Below, piece after piece: positions 9,306 to 17,781 of a DNA stretch of 64,000 nucleotides; the first letter of the stretch is position 1; every line of letters begins with the position of its first letter. Made by a program: the position numbers and the translations under genes. Origin of the DNA: Bacteroidota bacterium (GTDB lineage: Bacteria > Bacteroidota > Bacteroidia > Bacteroidales > GCA-2711565); the NCBI GenBank assembly GCA_018816945.1, contig JAHIVC010000015.1, positions 62,001 to 126,000 of the forward strand. The letters run 5' to 3'. The notes below the pieces were generated by a model. It saw nothing but the letters and a program-made list of their open reading frames with translations, ran no database searches and had not been told where the DNA came from.

Positions 9306-9782
9306 ATGATGATTGCAATTATCTATATTTCCAAGCATGGTACAACGGAAACTGTTGCTTTGAAGTTACACAAACTGCTTAATAGTGAGGAAGTTCACCA
9401 CATTGATTTAAGGGCCAATAAAAACCCTGATATTTCACAATACAATAAAATAATACTGGGTGGATCAATTCATGCCGGTATGATTCAAAGGCGGATGAAA
9501 AGCTTTTGTGAATCAAATCTGGAATCTTTGCTAAAGAAGGAAATTGCCTTATTTTTATGTTGCATGGAAGAAGGTGAAAAGGCTATAGAACAATTTAATA
9601 ACGCATTTCCCGAAATTTTACGGATGCACTCCATCAAAAATGAAATTATTGGTGGTGAATTTTTATTCGATAAAATGAATTTTTTGGAGAAAGCGATTGT
9701 TAAGAAAATAGCAGGGATTAAAGAAAATATTTCCAAAATTGATGAGCAAAAAATTAAGGAATTGGCAGGTGAGTTTGTCTAA
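9306..9782 (+). CDS. Flavodoxin-domain protein, HemG-like
   Basis: A 158-residue protein with a flavodoxin fold. The FMN phosphate loop reads YISKHGTTETVA near residue 10, followed by a GGSIHAG loop typical of the menaquinone-dependent protoporphyrinogen oxidase HemG family, and CCMEEGE in the third loop. HemG converts protoporphyrinogen IX to protoporphyrin IX, but many short homologues are general flavodoxin-domain proteins, so I do not assign the heme role. ATG codons at 9306 and 9309 are equivalent starts. It lies 55 bases behind the aminotransferase gene and could share its transcript. Confidence 0.72.
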   Translation: MMIAIIYISKHGTTETVALKLHKLLNSEEVHHIDLRANKNPDISQYNKIILGGSIHAGMIQRRMKSFCESNLESLLKKEIALFLCCMEEGEKAIEQFNNAFPEILRMHSIKNEIIGGEFLFDKMNFLEKAIVKKIAGIKENISKIDEQKIKELAGEFV

Positions 9783-9814
9783 AAATGATTGATTTTATAT
9801 AAGAGATCGAACAA

Positions 9815-9903
9815 TTCCGACGAAGTCGGAAGGTATAATACCGCGCATCTCTGCTGCTGAATTTTTTTCTCCCGAGTGTTCGGGACTTTGGGGTTTCATA
9901 CCC
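9815..9903. repeat. Cluster of four short palindromes, possible degenerate interspersed element
   Basis: Four inverted repeats follow one another: TTCCGAC/GTCGGAA (9815-9831), GGTAT/ATACC (9832-9842), TCCCGA/TCGGGA (9870-9885) and GGGT/ACCC (9891-9903). The segment is visibly more GC-rich than the flanking AT-rich DNA and encodes no plausible protein. Identity unknown. Confidence 0.45.
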
Positions 9904-9924
9904 GTGATTCTCCCAACTAAGTAT

Positions 9925-9956
9925 TTTGATTATTCATAAATTAATTATTACCTTTA
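9925..9956 (+). promoter_or_regulatory. Probable promoter of the 9982 gene
   Basis: TTTG at 9925-9928 and TACCTTTA at 9949-9956 (seven of eight to TAnnTTTG), separated by 20 bases. This fits the -33/-7 promoter of Bacteroidota and lies just upstream of the ATG at 9982. Confidence 0.45.
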
Positions 9957-9981
9957 AATTATAAATCTTAAATATTATAGT

Positions 9982-10413
9982 ATGAGGAAGTTCGCAATTA
10001 AATCGGCATTGTTGTCAATCTTTGCTATAATTTCGCTATCAAATATTTCCATAGCTCAGGGCAATCAATATGAAGTAACAATTACTACTTTAAAAGGGGA
10101 AAGTTATCATCTTGTAGAAGTAAGAGGCTATGGAGGTTTTGAATTTCAATGTCTTCAGAATAAGGCAGAGTTTAAACTGAAATTTGACAAGATCAAAAGT
10201 ATCCAATTAGAGAAGAAGAAAAAAGGACAATTCCGTAAAGCAATGGTAGCATTGGAAAACGGCCAGATGGATGAAATTTGGATCAAGACAAGTTTTAAAG
10301 AAAAAGGGTCTAAAACAAAAACCATTTTACTAACCATCGAAGGGAAGAGCAAAGAATATGGGAGCTTGGTAAGGCTGAATATCAAAGACATTAAAAAGAT
10401 TAATTTTTTATAA
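9982..10413 (+). CDS. Small exported protein of unknown function
   Basis: I do not recognise the family. The 143-residue protein starts with a signal peptide (MRKFAIKSALLSIFAIISLSNISIAQ). The mature 117 residues are basic and beta-rich (YEVTITTLKGESYHLVEVRGYGGFEFQ, then KFDKIKSIQLEKKKKGQFR, and a repeat-like KEYGSLVRLNIKDIKKINF at the end). The final 'IKDIKKINF' mirrors the earlier 'FDKIKSIQL', which hints at two similar beta units, as in small SH3- or PEGA-like folds. It has its own promoter candidate and no operon partner. Confidence 0.6.
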   Translation: MRKFAIKSALLSIFAIISLSNISIAQGNQYEVTITTLKGESYHLVEVRGYGGFEFQCLQNKAEFKLKFDKIKSIQLEKKKKGQFRKAMVALENGQMDEIWIKTSFKEKGSKTKTILLTIEGKSKEYGSLVRLNIKDIKKINFL

Positions 10414-10517
10414 AAAAATATCAATTCAGCCAGATTATTTCTCAAGTATTTTAATCTTATTATTTATTCAGACGATCGAATAAAAGATTTGATTCCGGAT
10501 GAGCATACTTATACAAA

Positions 10518-10736
10518 ATGAAAAAAACAGAAAGGTTTGAATTGATTGGTCACGAATTCATTGAACTGAATAAGCTGCTTAAATTTTTGGGTTGGGTCGA
10601 AACCGGTGGAGAAGCCAAAATCCGGATTGAGGCCGGGGAGGTAATGGTGAATGAAGCGGTTGAATTTCGAAAACGTTGCAAACTGCGTGTTGGTGATAAA
10701 GTATTTTTTAACGGGAATGAAGTAGTGATTGGCTAA
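10518..10736 (+). CDS. S4-domain RNA-binding protein, YbcJ-like
   Basis: A 72-residue single-domain protein. It shows the S4 fold: FIELNKLLKFLGWVETGGEAK, then the RNA-binding turn IEAGEVMVNEAVEFRKRCKLRVGDKV and a final strand VFFNGNEVVIG. Length and the TGGEAK motif match the YbcJ/YaaA group, which bind structured RNA, probably rRNA or tRNA. The specific RNA partner is not known. It stands alone upstream of the trp promoter region. Confidence 0.85.
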   Translation: MKKTERFELIGHEFIELNKLLKFLGWVETGGEAKIRIEAGEVMVNEAVEFRKRCKLRVGDKVFFNGNEVVIG

Positions 10737-10962
10737 GTGATCAATTTGATAATTTGAAGATCCACGACGTTTTCGGGACAAGTTGTGCTAATTGAAAATT
10801 GATTTCATTGCTTCAATATTAAATCTAACAGATTATTTTCCAACTTAAGTATTGCGATTGTATTTCTATTGTATATCCATTGAATGTCGCATACTAACTC
10901 CGCTCAATTTGCATAATAATTAATATACGATTGAACAGAAAAGAGAAGAATTTTAAAATTCA

Positions 10963-10995
10963 TTTGTTTATACAAAAATAATTTTCATACATTTG
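10963..10995 (+). promoter_or_regulatory. trp operon promoter
   Basis: TTTG at 10963-10966, a spacer of 21 bases and TACATTTG at 10988-10995, a perfect match to the Bacteroidota -7 element TAnnTTTG. Transcription would start near 11002, about 14 bases before the leader peptide ATG. This spacing supports both calls. Confidence 0.75.
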
Positions 10996-11015
10996 CCGAC
11001 AGAAAACAGATAAGA

Positions 11016-11066
11016 ATGAAAAATATAGTATTAAATAATTGGTGGTGGTCTTTCAATACTCGGTGA
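11016..11066 (+). CDS. trpL: trp operon leader peptide with three Trp codons
   Basis: A 16-codon reading frame, MKNIVLNNWWWSFNTR, with three consecutive TGG codons at 11040-11048 and a TGA at 11064-11066. It lies between a good promoter and an intrinsic terminator that precede trpE, which is the arrangement of a trp attenuator. When charged tryptophanyl-tRNA is scarce, the ribosome should stall on the Trp codons. The peptide itself needs no function. I recall a structured RNA called Bacteroid-trp described upstream of trp genes in this phylum; this may be a member, but I could not compare it. Confidence 0.85.
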   Translation: MKNIVLNNWWWSFNTR

Positions 11067-11143
11067 GTGCTGAATAGACAGACTATTATTTAATATCAAA
11101 AAAAATAATGAAGACCTGCCGATTTCGGCGGGTCTTTTTTTTT
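11060..11143 (+). promoter_or_regulatory. trp attenuator: antiterminator and terminator
   Basis: The terminator has an 11-bp stem (AAGACCTGCCG, 11111-11121, pairing with 11126-11136, one G-U pair), loop ATTT and nine Ts to 11143. A competing antiterminator can form between 11060-11068 (TCGGTGAGT, which contains the leader stop codon) and 11114-11122, with eight of nine positions pairing (two wobble). A ribosome at the stop codon would mask 11060-11068 and let the terminator form; one stalled at the Trp codons would leave it free. A further 11-bp pairing exists between 11029-11039 and 11085-11095. Confidence 0.75.
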
Positions 11144-11391
11144 CATGATACAAGACTTTTTTTTAAAATGATTGTGAAATTTAAAATCAAAAATAATGGA
11201 ATGATATTGTCGGAAAGTTTAGGGATGCAGCAAATGTCACATCGAGCTTGTCGAGATGTGGTTAAAAGTTTGGGAACAGTTCTCGACGGGCTCGAACTGA
11301 CATTTATTGATATTTATCCTCCACTTACAGAAATTCAATTGTAGGAGGAATTTCCAAATATCCTTATATAGCTATTAAATTAATTTAAAAA
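11144..11391 (+). other. Distal trp leader between attenuator and trpE
   Basis: 248 bases without a credible gene. They hold the REP-like repeat at 11235-11302 and a further inverted repeat TCCTCC/GGAGGA (about 11317-11350). An apparent reading frame at 11108-11344 begins inside the terminator stem and runs through the repeat, so it is not accepted. Confidence 0.6.
11235..11302. repeat. REP-like palindromic intergenic repeat
   Basis: A 68-bp element whose two ends are inverted copies: the first 13 bases (TGTCACATCGAGC) match the reverse complement of the last 13 at 11 positions. Each half has its own smaller palindrome (CACATC...GATGTG; GTTC...GAAC). Sequences of the type TGTCA-GTTCGAGC are familiar intergenic repeats in Bacteroidota genomes. 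Only one copy is in this window. Confidence 0.6.
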
Positions 11392-12807
11392 ATGAGTAAA
11401 ATAAAATTTAACACAATTTACAAAAAACTCCTAGCCGATACCATTACACCGGTCAGCACTTATTTGAAATTGAGAGATCAATTCCCAAATTCATTATTGC
11501 TCGAGAGTTCGGATTATCACAGCAAGGAAAACAACTACAGTTACATTTGTTGCGAACCTCAGTTTACCTTTAAGGTGGATGGAAACAGGGCCTATGAATT
11601 TCAGCTGAACACGCAGATTATCGAATTCAATTTGAATGAAAAGAATACTGTTGTCGAACTGCTTAAGAATTTTGTTTCGCAATTCGCAGAAACAGAATCA
11701 AAATTCCCATTTAGCGATAACGGTATTTTCGGCTATACTGCCTACGATTCGATCAGGTATTTTGAGGATATAAAACTAGAAGCAAAAGAAATAGCATACA
11801 AGAAAATACCGGAGATGATTTATAGCCAGTTCCGTTTTATATTGGTATTTGATCATTTTAAAAATGAACTGTACATTTTTGACCATCGACCTCTAGGTTA
11901 TACTCATTCAGCAATGACGATTAAAGATGTTCAGCAGCTTATCGAAAATAGGAATTATGCAAGCTTCCCATTTAAAATTGATGGAGAGGAAATAGCGAAT
12001 CTGACAAATGAGGAATACATGGATTTGGTTTCCAAAGGCAAAATGCATTGCCGGATCGGGGATGTTTTCCAAATTGTTTTGTCAAGGGAATTTAAACAAA
12101 AATTCAGGGGTGATGAATTTAATGTGTACCGCGCATTAAGGGCCATCAACCCTTCTCCTTACTTGTTTTATTTTGATTATGGCGATTATAAAATATTCGG
12201 TTCATCGCCCGAGGCACAGTTAACGGTTCGTGATGGCATAGCTGCAATACACCCTATTGCAGGGACATACCGACGTCAGGATTCGGAAAAAGAAGACCGG
12301 ATTTATGCCGAAAAGCTTAAACTGGACGTGAAGGAAAATTCCGAGCACGTAATGTTGGTCGATCTGGCCAGAAACGATTTGAGCCGTAATTCAAGTGAAG
12401 TTGAGGTTGAAGTTTATGGCGAAATCCAATATTATTCGCATGTGATACACATGGTAAGCAAAGTAATAGGGAAGATAAATCCAGATAGTAATACCATTCA
12501 GTTGGCGGCCGACACCTTTCCTGCAGGAACCTTAAGTGGAGCCCCAAAAATCAAAGCCATGCAGTTGATCGATCGCTATGAAAATCATTCACGTGGGTTT
12601 TATGGAGGAGCAGTTGGCTATATCGGATTGAACGGAGATTATAACCATGCCATCATTATCCGTTCTTTTCTGAGTAAAGACAACCAGTTGATTTATCAGG
12701 CAGGAGCCGGAATTGTGGTGGAAAGCCAGGAGGAAAATGAATTAAACGAGGTTAATAACAAGATTGCTGCAGTAAGGGCAGCAATTGTAAAAGCAGAAGA
12801 AATATGA
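11392..12807 (+). CDS. trpE: Anthranilate synthase component I
   Basis: Chorismate-binding subunit that makes anthranilate from chorismate with ammonia supplied by TrpG; first committed step of tryptophan synthesis. It has 471 residues. The feedback-inhibition motif LLES is at residues 36-39 (LLESSDYHS). The catalytic C-terminal half shows GDVFQIVLSREF, SPEAQLTV, IAGTYRR, ENSEHVMLVDLARNDLSR, TFPAGTLSGAPK and QAGAGIVVES. The presence of the LLES element suggests allosteric inhibition by Trp in addition to attenuation. It overlaps trpG by 4 bases, a sign of translational coupling. Confidence 0.96.
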   Translation: MSKIKFNTIYKKLLADTITPVSTYLKLRDQFPNSLLLESSDYHSKENNYSYICCEPQFTFKVDGNRAYEFQLNTQIIEFNLNEKNTVVELLKNFVSQFAETESKFPFSDNGIFGYTAYDSIRYFEDIKLEAKEIAYKKIPEMIYSQFRFILVFDHFKNELYIFDHRPLGYTHSAMTIKDVQQLIENRNYASFPFKIDGEEIANLTNEEYMDLVSKGKMHCRIGDVFQIVLSREFKQKFRGDEFNVYRALRAINPSPYLFYFDYGDYKIFGSSPEAQLTVRDGIAAIHPIAGTYRRQDSEKEDRIYAEKLKLDVKENSEHVMLVDLARNDLSRNSSEVEVEVYGEIQYYSHVIHMVSKVIGKINPDSNTIQLAADTFPAGTLSGAPKIKAMQLIDRYENHSRGFYGGAVGYIGLNGDYNHAIIIRSFLSKDNQLIYQAGAGIVVESQEENELNEVNNKIAAVRAAIVKAEEI

Positions 12808-13364
12808 ACTGTTTGATCATCGATAATTACGATTCGTTTACTTACAATTTGGTTCATCTTGTTAAAGAAATTGGGGTAATCCCAGATGTTATTAGAAACG
12901 ACAAATTCCGTTTGGAAGAAATTGCCAAGTACGACAAAATCATACTATCGCCCGGGCCGGGAGTTCCCAATGATGCAGGTTTTCTAAAGCAAGTTATCAA
13001 AGAGTTTGCACCAAGAAAAAGCATTTTTGGCGTTTGTTTAGGGCAACAGGCCATTGCCGAAGTTTTCGGGGGCAGATTGATTAATCTTGAGCAGGTATAT
13101 CATGGAGTAGTATCTGAAATTGAGCTTGTTATGAATGATTATATTTTCGAGCAAATTCCACTGAAATTCATGGCAGGTCGTTATCACAGCTGGGTTGTCG
13201 ATCCAAATTTACCTTCAGAATTAGAAACCATCGCTACCGATGCAAATGGACAAATCATGGCGTTAAAGCATAAAACATACGATGTGAGGGGCGTGCAGTT
13301 TCATCCCGAAAGTATCATGACCCCCAATGGAAAGCAAATCATTCAAAATTTTCTAAATCATTAA
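12804..13364 (+). CDS. trpG: Anthranilate synthase component II, glutamine amidotransferase
   Basis: Class I glutamine amidotransferase of 186 residues that hydrolyses glutamine and channels ammonia to TrpE. The catalytic triad is visible: Cys78 in GVCLGQQAIAEVFGG, and His/Glu in QFHPESIMTPNG near the C-terminus. The oxyanion-hole segment ILSPGPGVPNDAG is also present. It is a stand-alone subunit, not fused to TrpD as in enterobacteria. It may also serve p-aminobenzoate synthesis, as in some bacteria, but its place in the operon points to tryptophan. A 37-base gap follows before trpD. Confidence 0.95.
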   Translation: MNCLIIDNYDSFTYNLVHLVKEIGVIPDVIRNDKFRLEEIAKYDKIILSPGPGVPNDAGFLKQVIKEFAPRKSIFGVCLGQQAIAEVFGGRLINLEQVYHGVVSEIELVMNDYIFEQIPLKFMAGRYHSWVVDPNLPSELETIATDANGQIMALKHKTYDVRGVQFHPESIMTPNGKQIIQNFLNH

Positions 13365-13401
13365 TTAAATTTTTACAACCAAAAAAACAAGTTATTTACG
13401 T

Positions 13402-14388
13402 ATGAAAGATATTTTAAATCAGTTATTCGAACACCAAACCTTGGATTATTCTCAGGCTAAAAATATTCTGACTGATATTGCCGAAGGAATTTATAATCAG
13501 AGCCAGGTCACAGCTTTTTTATCAGCTTATCAAATGCGCAGTATTACTGTTCAGGAACTCTCAGGTTTCAGAGATGCACTACTTGATTTGAGTTTGTCAA
13601 TTGACTTATCAGAATTTGATCCCATTGATTTATGCGGAACGGGAGGAGATCGTAAAAACACCTTTAATATTTCAACACTGGCTTCTTTTGTGGTTGCCGG
13701 AGCAGGAATCAAAGTTTCGAAGCACGGGAATTATGGGGTGAGTTCAAGTTGCGGTTCTTCAAATGTAATGGAGTATTTCGGGTATAAATTTACAAGTGAA
13801 GAAAGTATTTTAAAAAGGCAAATTGAAGAATCCGGAATTTGCTTTTTACATGCCCCTTTGTTCCACCCGGCCATGAAATTTGTATCTCCAATTCGACGTG
13901 AGCTGGGAATTAAAACCTTTTTCAATATGTTGGGTCCGATGGTAAATCCAAGCAAACCCAAAAAGCAAATCGTTGGTGTTTATTCGCTCGAACTGGCTCG
14001 TTTGTACAACTATTTATACCAACAAACCGATCATGCGTATTATATCATTCATTCGTTGGATGGTTATGATGAAATTTCTTTAACGGGTAAATTCAAATTA
14101 ATTTCAGCAGATAAGGAGCAAATCCTAAGTCCTCAGGATATTCATCTTAATTCGATTTTACCTCATGAGATTTATGGGGGTGATACCATTGTGGAATCGT
14201 CCAAAATATTTATGGATGTGTTAAATAATAATACAACTCAAGCCCATAAAAATGTGGTTGTTGCGAATGCCGGATTTGCAATCCATTGTGCAAAATCCGA
14301 ACTGCCCTTAGCTGATAGTTTTCAAATGGCAAGAGAATCAATCGAATCGGGTAATGCTTTAAACTGCTTTAAAACTTTAATTAAGTGA
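13402..14388 (+). CDS. trpD: Anthranilate phosphoribosyltransferase
   Basis: Transfers the phosphoribosyl group of PRPP to anthranilate. The 328-residue protein has the helical N-terminal domain, the PRPP-binding loop CGTGGDRKNTFN (GTGGD at 79-83), the KHGNYGVSSSCGSSNVMEYFG anthranilate/Mg segment in two adjacent parts, and the FNMLGPMVNPSKPK block. Length is normal. Its TGA stop overlaps the trpC ATG as TGATG, giving tight coupling. Confidence 0.96.
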   Translation: MKDILNQLFEHQTLDYSQAKNILTDIAEGIYNQSQVTAFLSAYQMRSITVQELSGFRDALLDLSLSIDLSEFDPIDLCGTGGDRKNTFNISTLASFVVAGAGIKVSKHGNYGVSSSCGSSNVMEYFGYKFTSEESILKRQIEESGICFLHAPLFHPAMKFVSPIRRELGIKTFFNMLGPMVNPSKPKKQIVGVYSLELARLYNYLYQQTDHAYYIIHSLDGYDEISLTGKFKLISADKEQILSPQDIHLNSILPHEIYGGDTIVESSKIFMDVLNNNTTQAHKNVVVANAGFAIHCAKSELPLADSFQMARESIESGNALNCFKTLIK

Positions 14389-15191
14389 TGACAATACTGG
14401 ATAAAATAATTGAATTCAAGAAAATTGAGTTAAAGGAGAAGAAAGAACTCTTCCCAACAAAAAGATTGGAAAAAAGTGTTTATTTCCAAACACCCATGGT
14501 TTCGTTATCAAAATATCTTTTAAGGGAAGATAAAGCAGGAATCATTGCAGAAATTAAACGGAAATCACCGAGTAAGGGAATGATTCACGAATATGTAGAT
14601 ATTGAAAAAATCAGCATCGGGTATATGCAGGCCGGGGCTTCGGCCATTTCGGTTCTGACCGATCAAAACTTTTTTGGCGGATCGTGTGAATATTTGACCA
14701 TCGCCCGTAAGTTCAACTATTGCCCGATCTTGAGAAAGGATTTTATTTTTGATGAATATCAAATCATCGAAGCCAAAAGCATTGGTGCAGATGCCATTCT
14801 TTTGATCGCCTCGGTTTTGAGTCCGGAAGAAACAAAGCAGCTGGCTGCCTTTGCCAATACATTGGGATTAGAAGTTTTGCTTGAAGTTCATAGCAAAGAA
14901 CAGGCTCAAAAATATCCAAATGAGTTCACAAAACTGGTAGGTGTCAATAATCGAAACCTGAATGATTTTAGTGTTAACATCCAAACTTCTATCGATTTGG
15001 CAAAGGTTATTCCCAATGATTTTATTAAAGTAAGCGAAAGCGGGATCAACGATCCGAAAAATATTATCCAACTCAAATCTCATGGATTTAAAGGCTTTTT
15101 AATGGGAGAACATTTTATGCAATCGGCCAATCCGCACCTGAAATGTGCAGCCTTTATCAAATTACTTAAAAAACTGGAGGAAGCCGGATGA
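14388..15191 (+). CDS. trpC: Indole-3-glycerol phosphate synthase
   Basis: A TIM barrel that closes the indole ring from CdRP. Recognisable segments are IIAEIKRKSPSKG (catalytic Lys), ASAISVLTDQNFFGGS, ILRKDFIFDEYQI, GADAILLI, LEVLLEVHS, VGVNNRNL and KVSESGI. The ATG at 14388 is chosen over a GTG one codon upstream because it overlaps the trpD stop by one base. It is a separate gene, not a TrpC-TrpF fusion. It overlaps trpF by 4 bases. Confidence 0.95.
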   Translation: MTILDKIIEFKKIELKEKKELFPTKRLEKSVYFQTPMVSLSKYLLREDKAGIIAEIKRKSPSKGMIHEYVDIEKISIGYMQAGASAISVLTDQNFFGGSCEYLTIARKFNYCPILRKDFIFDEYQIIEAKSIGADAILLIASVLSPEETKQLAAFANTLGLEVLLEVHSKEQAQKYPNEFTKLVGVNNRNLNDFSVNIQTSIDLAKVIPNDFIKVSESGINDPKNIIQLKSHGFKGFLMGEHFMQSANPHLKCAAFIKLLKKLEEAG

Positions 15192-15817
15192 AAATAAAAG
15201 TTTGCGGAATGAAGTATACTGAGAATATTCAGGCAGTCGCAGATTTAAATCCCGATTATTTGGGGTTTATTTTCTACGAAAAATCACCAAGATATGCCGT
15301 TCACGATTTGAATGCCATGCAGCTTTCAACAATTTCAGGAAATATACAAAAAGTGGGGATTTTTGTAAATGAAGAATTTAATGCGATCAAACAAATTTGC
15401 CGTGAATTTCAAATTACAACCGTTCAGTTACATGGCGATGAAAGCCCTGAGCTTTGTGAAAAATTGGAAAATGCTGGGTACGCTGTTGTTAAAGCTTTTG
15501 GTATAAATGAAAATTTTGATTTTGGAAATTTACAAGTTTATGTCGATTGCTGTGATTTCTTTTTATTCGACACCAAAACGAGTGAATATGGAGGTTCCGG
15601 CAAAAAGTTTAAGTGGGATCTGTTAAATCGATATCATCTTAAGCTTCCATTTTTTATAAGTGGCGGAATTTCATTAGATGATCTGGATGAAATTAAAAAA
15701 ATCAAAAGTGAATATTTATATGCCATTGATGTGAACAGCCGCTTTGAAATTGAAGCGGGATTAAAAGATGTAACAATGATAAACCTTTTTATAAAGCGGA
15801 TTAGAGATGAATTTTAA
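15188..15817 (+). CDS. trpF: Phosphoribosylanthranilate isomerase
   Basis: Amadori isomerase converting PRA to CdRP, a TIM barrel of 209 residues. [14 protein letters not shown] contains the catalytic Cys; [53 protein letters not shown] (catalytic Asp in FDTK) and [11 protein letters not shown] follow the family order. It overlaps trpC by 4 bases and trpB by 11 bases. Confidence 0.95.
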   Translation: MKIKVCGMKYTENIQAVADLNPDYLGFIFYEKSPRYAVHDLNAMQLSTISGNIQKVGIFVNEEFNAIKQICREFQITTVQLHGDESPELCEKLENAGYAVVKAFGINENFDFGNLQVYVDCCDFFLFDTKTSEYGGSGKKFKWDLLNRYHLKLPFFISGGISLDDLDEIKKIKSEYLYAIDVNSRFEIEAGLKDVTMINLFIKRIRDEF

Positions 15818-16982
15818 TGTAAGTGAAACTGGATTTTATGGGGAATTTGGCGGGGCTTTTATCCCCGAATTGCTTGTTCCAAATATTGATGAGCTTAAAC
15901 TGGCATTTAAAAAGCTTGTCAATACTCATCCCTTCCAAAGCAATTTTAATAAATTGCTCAAAGAATATGTTGGCAGGCCAACTCCTTTGTATTATGCTCA
16001 GCGTTTGTCAGCGCATTACAACACAAAAATCTACTTGAAGAGAGAAGATTTGTGCCATACGGGTGCCCATAAAATAAACAATGCCATTGGTCAGATTTTG
16101 TTGGCCAATGAAATGAAGAAGAAAAGAATTATTGCTGAAACGGGAGCAGGACAACATGGCGTTGCTGCGGCAACCGTTTGCGCTTTAATGGGACTGGAAT
16201 GCATTGTTTACATGGGAGCAGTCGACATGGATCGGCAGGCACCAAATGTAAAGCGAATGCGCATGTTGGGGGCTGAAGTCAGAGCGGTACATAGTGGTAC
16301 AAAAACCCTGAAAGATGCAACCAACGAGGCTATCCGCGATTGGATCAACCATCCCGAGGATACCTATTATTTGATTGGTTCGGTAGTTGGACCTCATCCA
16401 TATCCTGAAATGGTAAGGCTTTTCCAGTCGGTTATCGGAATTGAAATCAAAAATCAGCTCTTCAAAAGCCCTGATTATATTTTAGCATGTGTGGGCGGTG
16501 GTAGCAATGCCATAGGTGCATTTCATGCTTTTCTGAAAGATGAAAAAGTGAAATTGATTGGAGTTGAAGCTGCCGGTCTCGGATTGGAAAGCGGAAAAAC
16601 TGCTGCTACCTTGAAGTTGGGGCGTGCCGGCATTTTGCATGGCAGCAAATCCATCTTAATGCAATCTGAGGACGGACAAGTTGTGGAACCATACAGCATT
16701 TCTGCAGGGTTGGATTATCCGGGGGTAGGGCCGGTTCACGCCTATTTGAATGATTGTGGCAGGGTTGAATATAAAAATGCAACTGATGAAGAAGCTTTGG
16801 CATCGGCATATTTACTAACCCGATTGGAAGGAATTATTCCTGCCCTTGAAAGTGCACATGCCCTTGCCGCCCTTGAAAAAATTAAGCCCTTAGAAGATGA
16901 TATTGTTGTGGTGAATTTAAGTGGAAGAGGCGATAAAGACATGGATGTATATCATCAAAGGTTAGACTTAATACAAGATTAA
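15807..16982 (+). CDS. trpB: Tryptophan synthase beta chain
   Basis: PLP enzyme that joins indole and serine to tryptophan; it works as a heterotetramer with TrpA. 391 residues. [13 protein letters not shown] opens the protein; [19 protein letters not shown] contains the PLP lysine; [40 protein letters not shown] (phosphate-binding) and GLDYPGVGP are all present. This is the TrpB1 type that pairs with TrpA, consistent with trpA following after one base. Confidence 0.97.
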   Translation: MNFNVSETGFYGEFGGAFIPELLVPNIDELKLAFKKLVNTHPFQSNFNKLLKEYVGRPTPLYYAQRLSAHYNTKIYLKREDLCHTGAHKINNAIGQILLANEMKKKRIIAETGAGQHGVAAATVCALMGLECIVYMGAVDMDRQAPNVKRMRMLGAEVRAVHSGTKTLKDATNEAIRDWINHPEDTYYLIGSVVGPHPYPEMVRLFQSVIGIEIKNQLFKSPDYILACVGGGSNAIGAFHAFLKDEKVKLIGVEAAGLGLESGKTAATLKLGRAGILHGSKSILMQSEDGQVVEPYSISAGLDYPGVGPVHAYLNDCGRVEYKNATDEEALASAYLLTRLEGIIPALESAHALAALEKIKPLEDDIVVVNLSGRGDKDMDVYHQRLDLIQD

Positions 16983-16983
16983 A

Positions 16984-17781
16984 ATGAAAAATAACAAACT
17001 AAGTTCACTGCTTGAATCTGACAAAAGGAATTTGCTGAGCATCTACGTAACAGCCGGATATCTGTCATTAAAGGATACTGGCGAGATCATCATGAATTGT
17101 GAGAAATCAGGTGTTGATTTGATGGAAATCGGAATTCCTTATTCCGATCCATTAGCCGATGGCCCGGTAATTCAACAGAGTGGACAAAAAGCATTGGATA
17201 ATGGGATGACTCTTAAACTGCTTTTCGATCAACTCCTGAAGATTAAAACAACTGTAAAAATTCCGCTTTTGTTGATGGGATATTATAATTCGATACTTCA
17301 ATTCGGAAATGAAAAATTTTGTAAGAAATGTCTGGAGGTCGGGATTTCCGGGCTTATCATCCCAGATTTACCCTTGGCTATTTTCAAATCAGAATTGAAG
17401 GAATTATTTGAACAATATGGGTTGCATCATATTTTACTGATCACCCCACAAACATCCGAGGACAGGATCTTGGAAATCGATCAAAATTCAACCGCCTTTA
17501 TTTATGCGGTTTCTTCGGCAAGTACAACCGGGTCGAAAAACGGAATTTCCGATTCAACAGCATTTCTTGAAAAACTCGAAAAGATGGAATTAAAACACCC
17601 CATATTGACAGGTTTCAACATCAATAACAGAAATGCTTACCTACAAGCTTGCAAATATACCAGAGGCGCCATCATTGGGAGTTCATTCATAAAAGCAATT
17701 TCTGAAGATGGATCAATTGAACAAAACATTCACACTTACATCAAATCAATTTTAAAAAATGATCATACAATTAACGGATAA
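16984..17781 (+). CDS. trpA: Tryptophan synthase alpha chain
   Basis: TIM barrel that cleaves indole-3-glycerol phosphate and passes indole to TrpB through a tunnel. 265 residues. Catalytic Glu is in LMEIGIPYSDPLADGPVIQQS (shown here as one family block), the catalytic Asp in GLIIPDLPL, and the phosphate loop in YAVSSASTTGSK, GFNINNR and GAIIGSSFI. It overlaps the downstream DAHP synthase gene by 23 bases. Confidence 0.95.
   Translation: MKNNKLSSLLESDKRNLLSIYVTAGYLSLKDTGEIIMNCEKSGVDLMEIGIPYSDPLADGPVIQQSGQKALDNGMTLKLLFDQLLKIKTTVKIPLLLMGYYNSILQFGNEKFCKKCLEVGISGLIIPDLPLAIFKSELKELFEQYGLHHILLITPQTSEDRILEIDQNSTAFIYAVSSASTTGSKNGISDSTAFLEKLEKMELKHPILTGFNINNRNAYLQACKYTRGAIIGSSFIKAISEDGSIEQNIHTYIKSILKNDHTING

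Noticed and set aside
10509-10781. Minus-strand open frame over the S4-domain gene
   Set aside because: It is antisense to a clear S4 protein and shows no protein-like pattern.
11108-11344. An open frame of 78 codons between attenuator and trpE
   Set aside because: It begins with the first stem of the terminator and runs through the REP-like palindrome; the translation (KTCRFRRVFFFHDTRLFF...) has no protein-like features.
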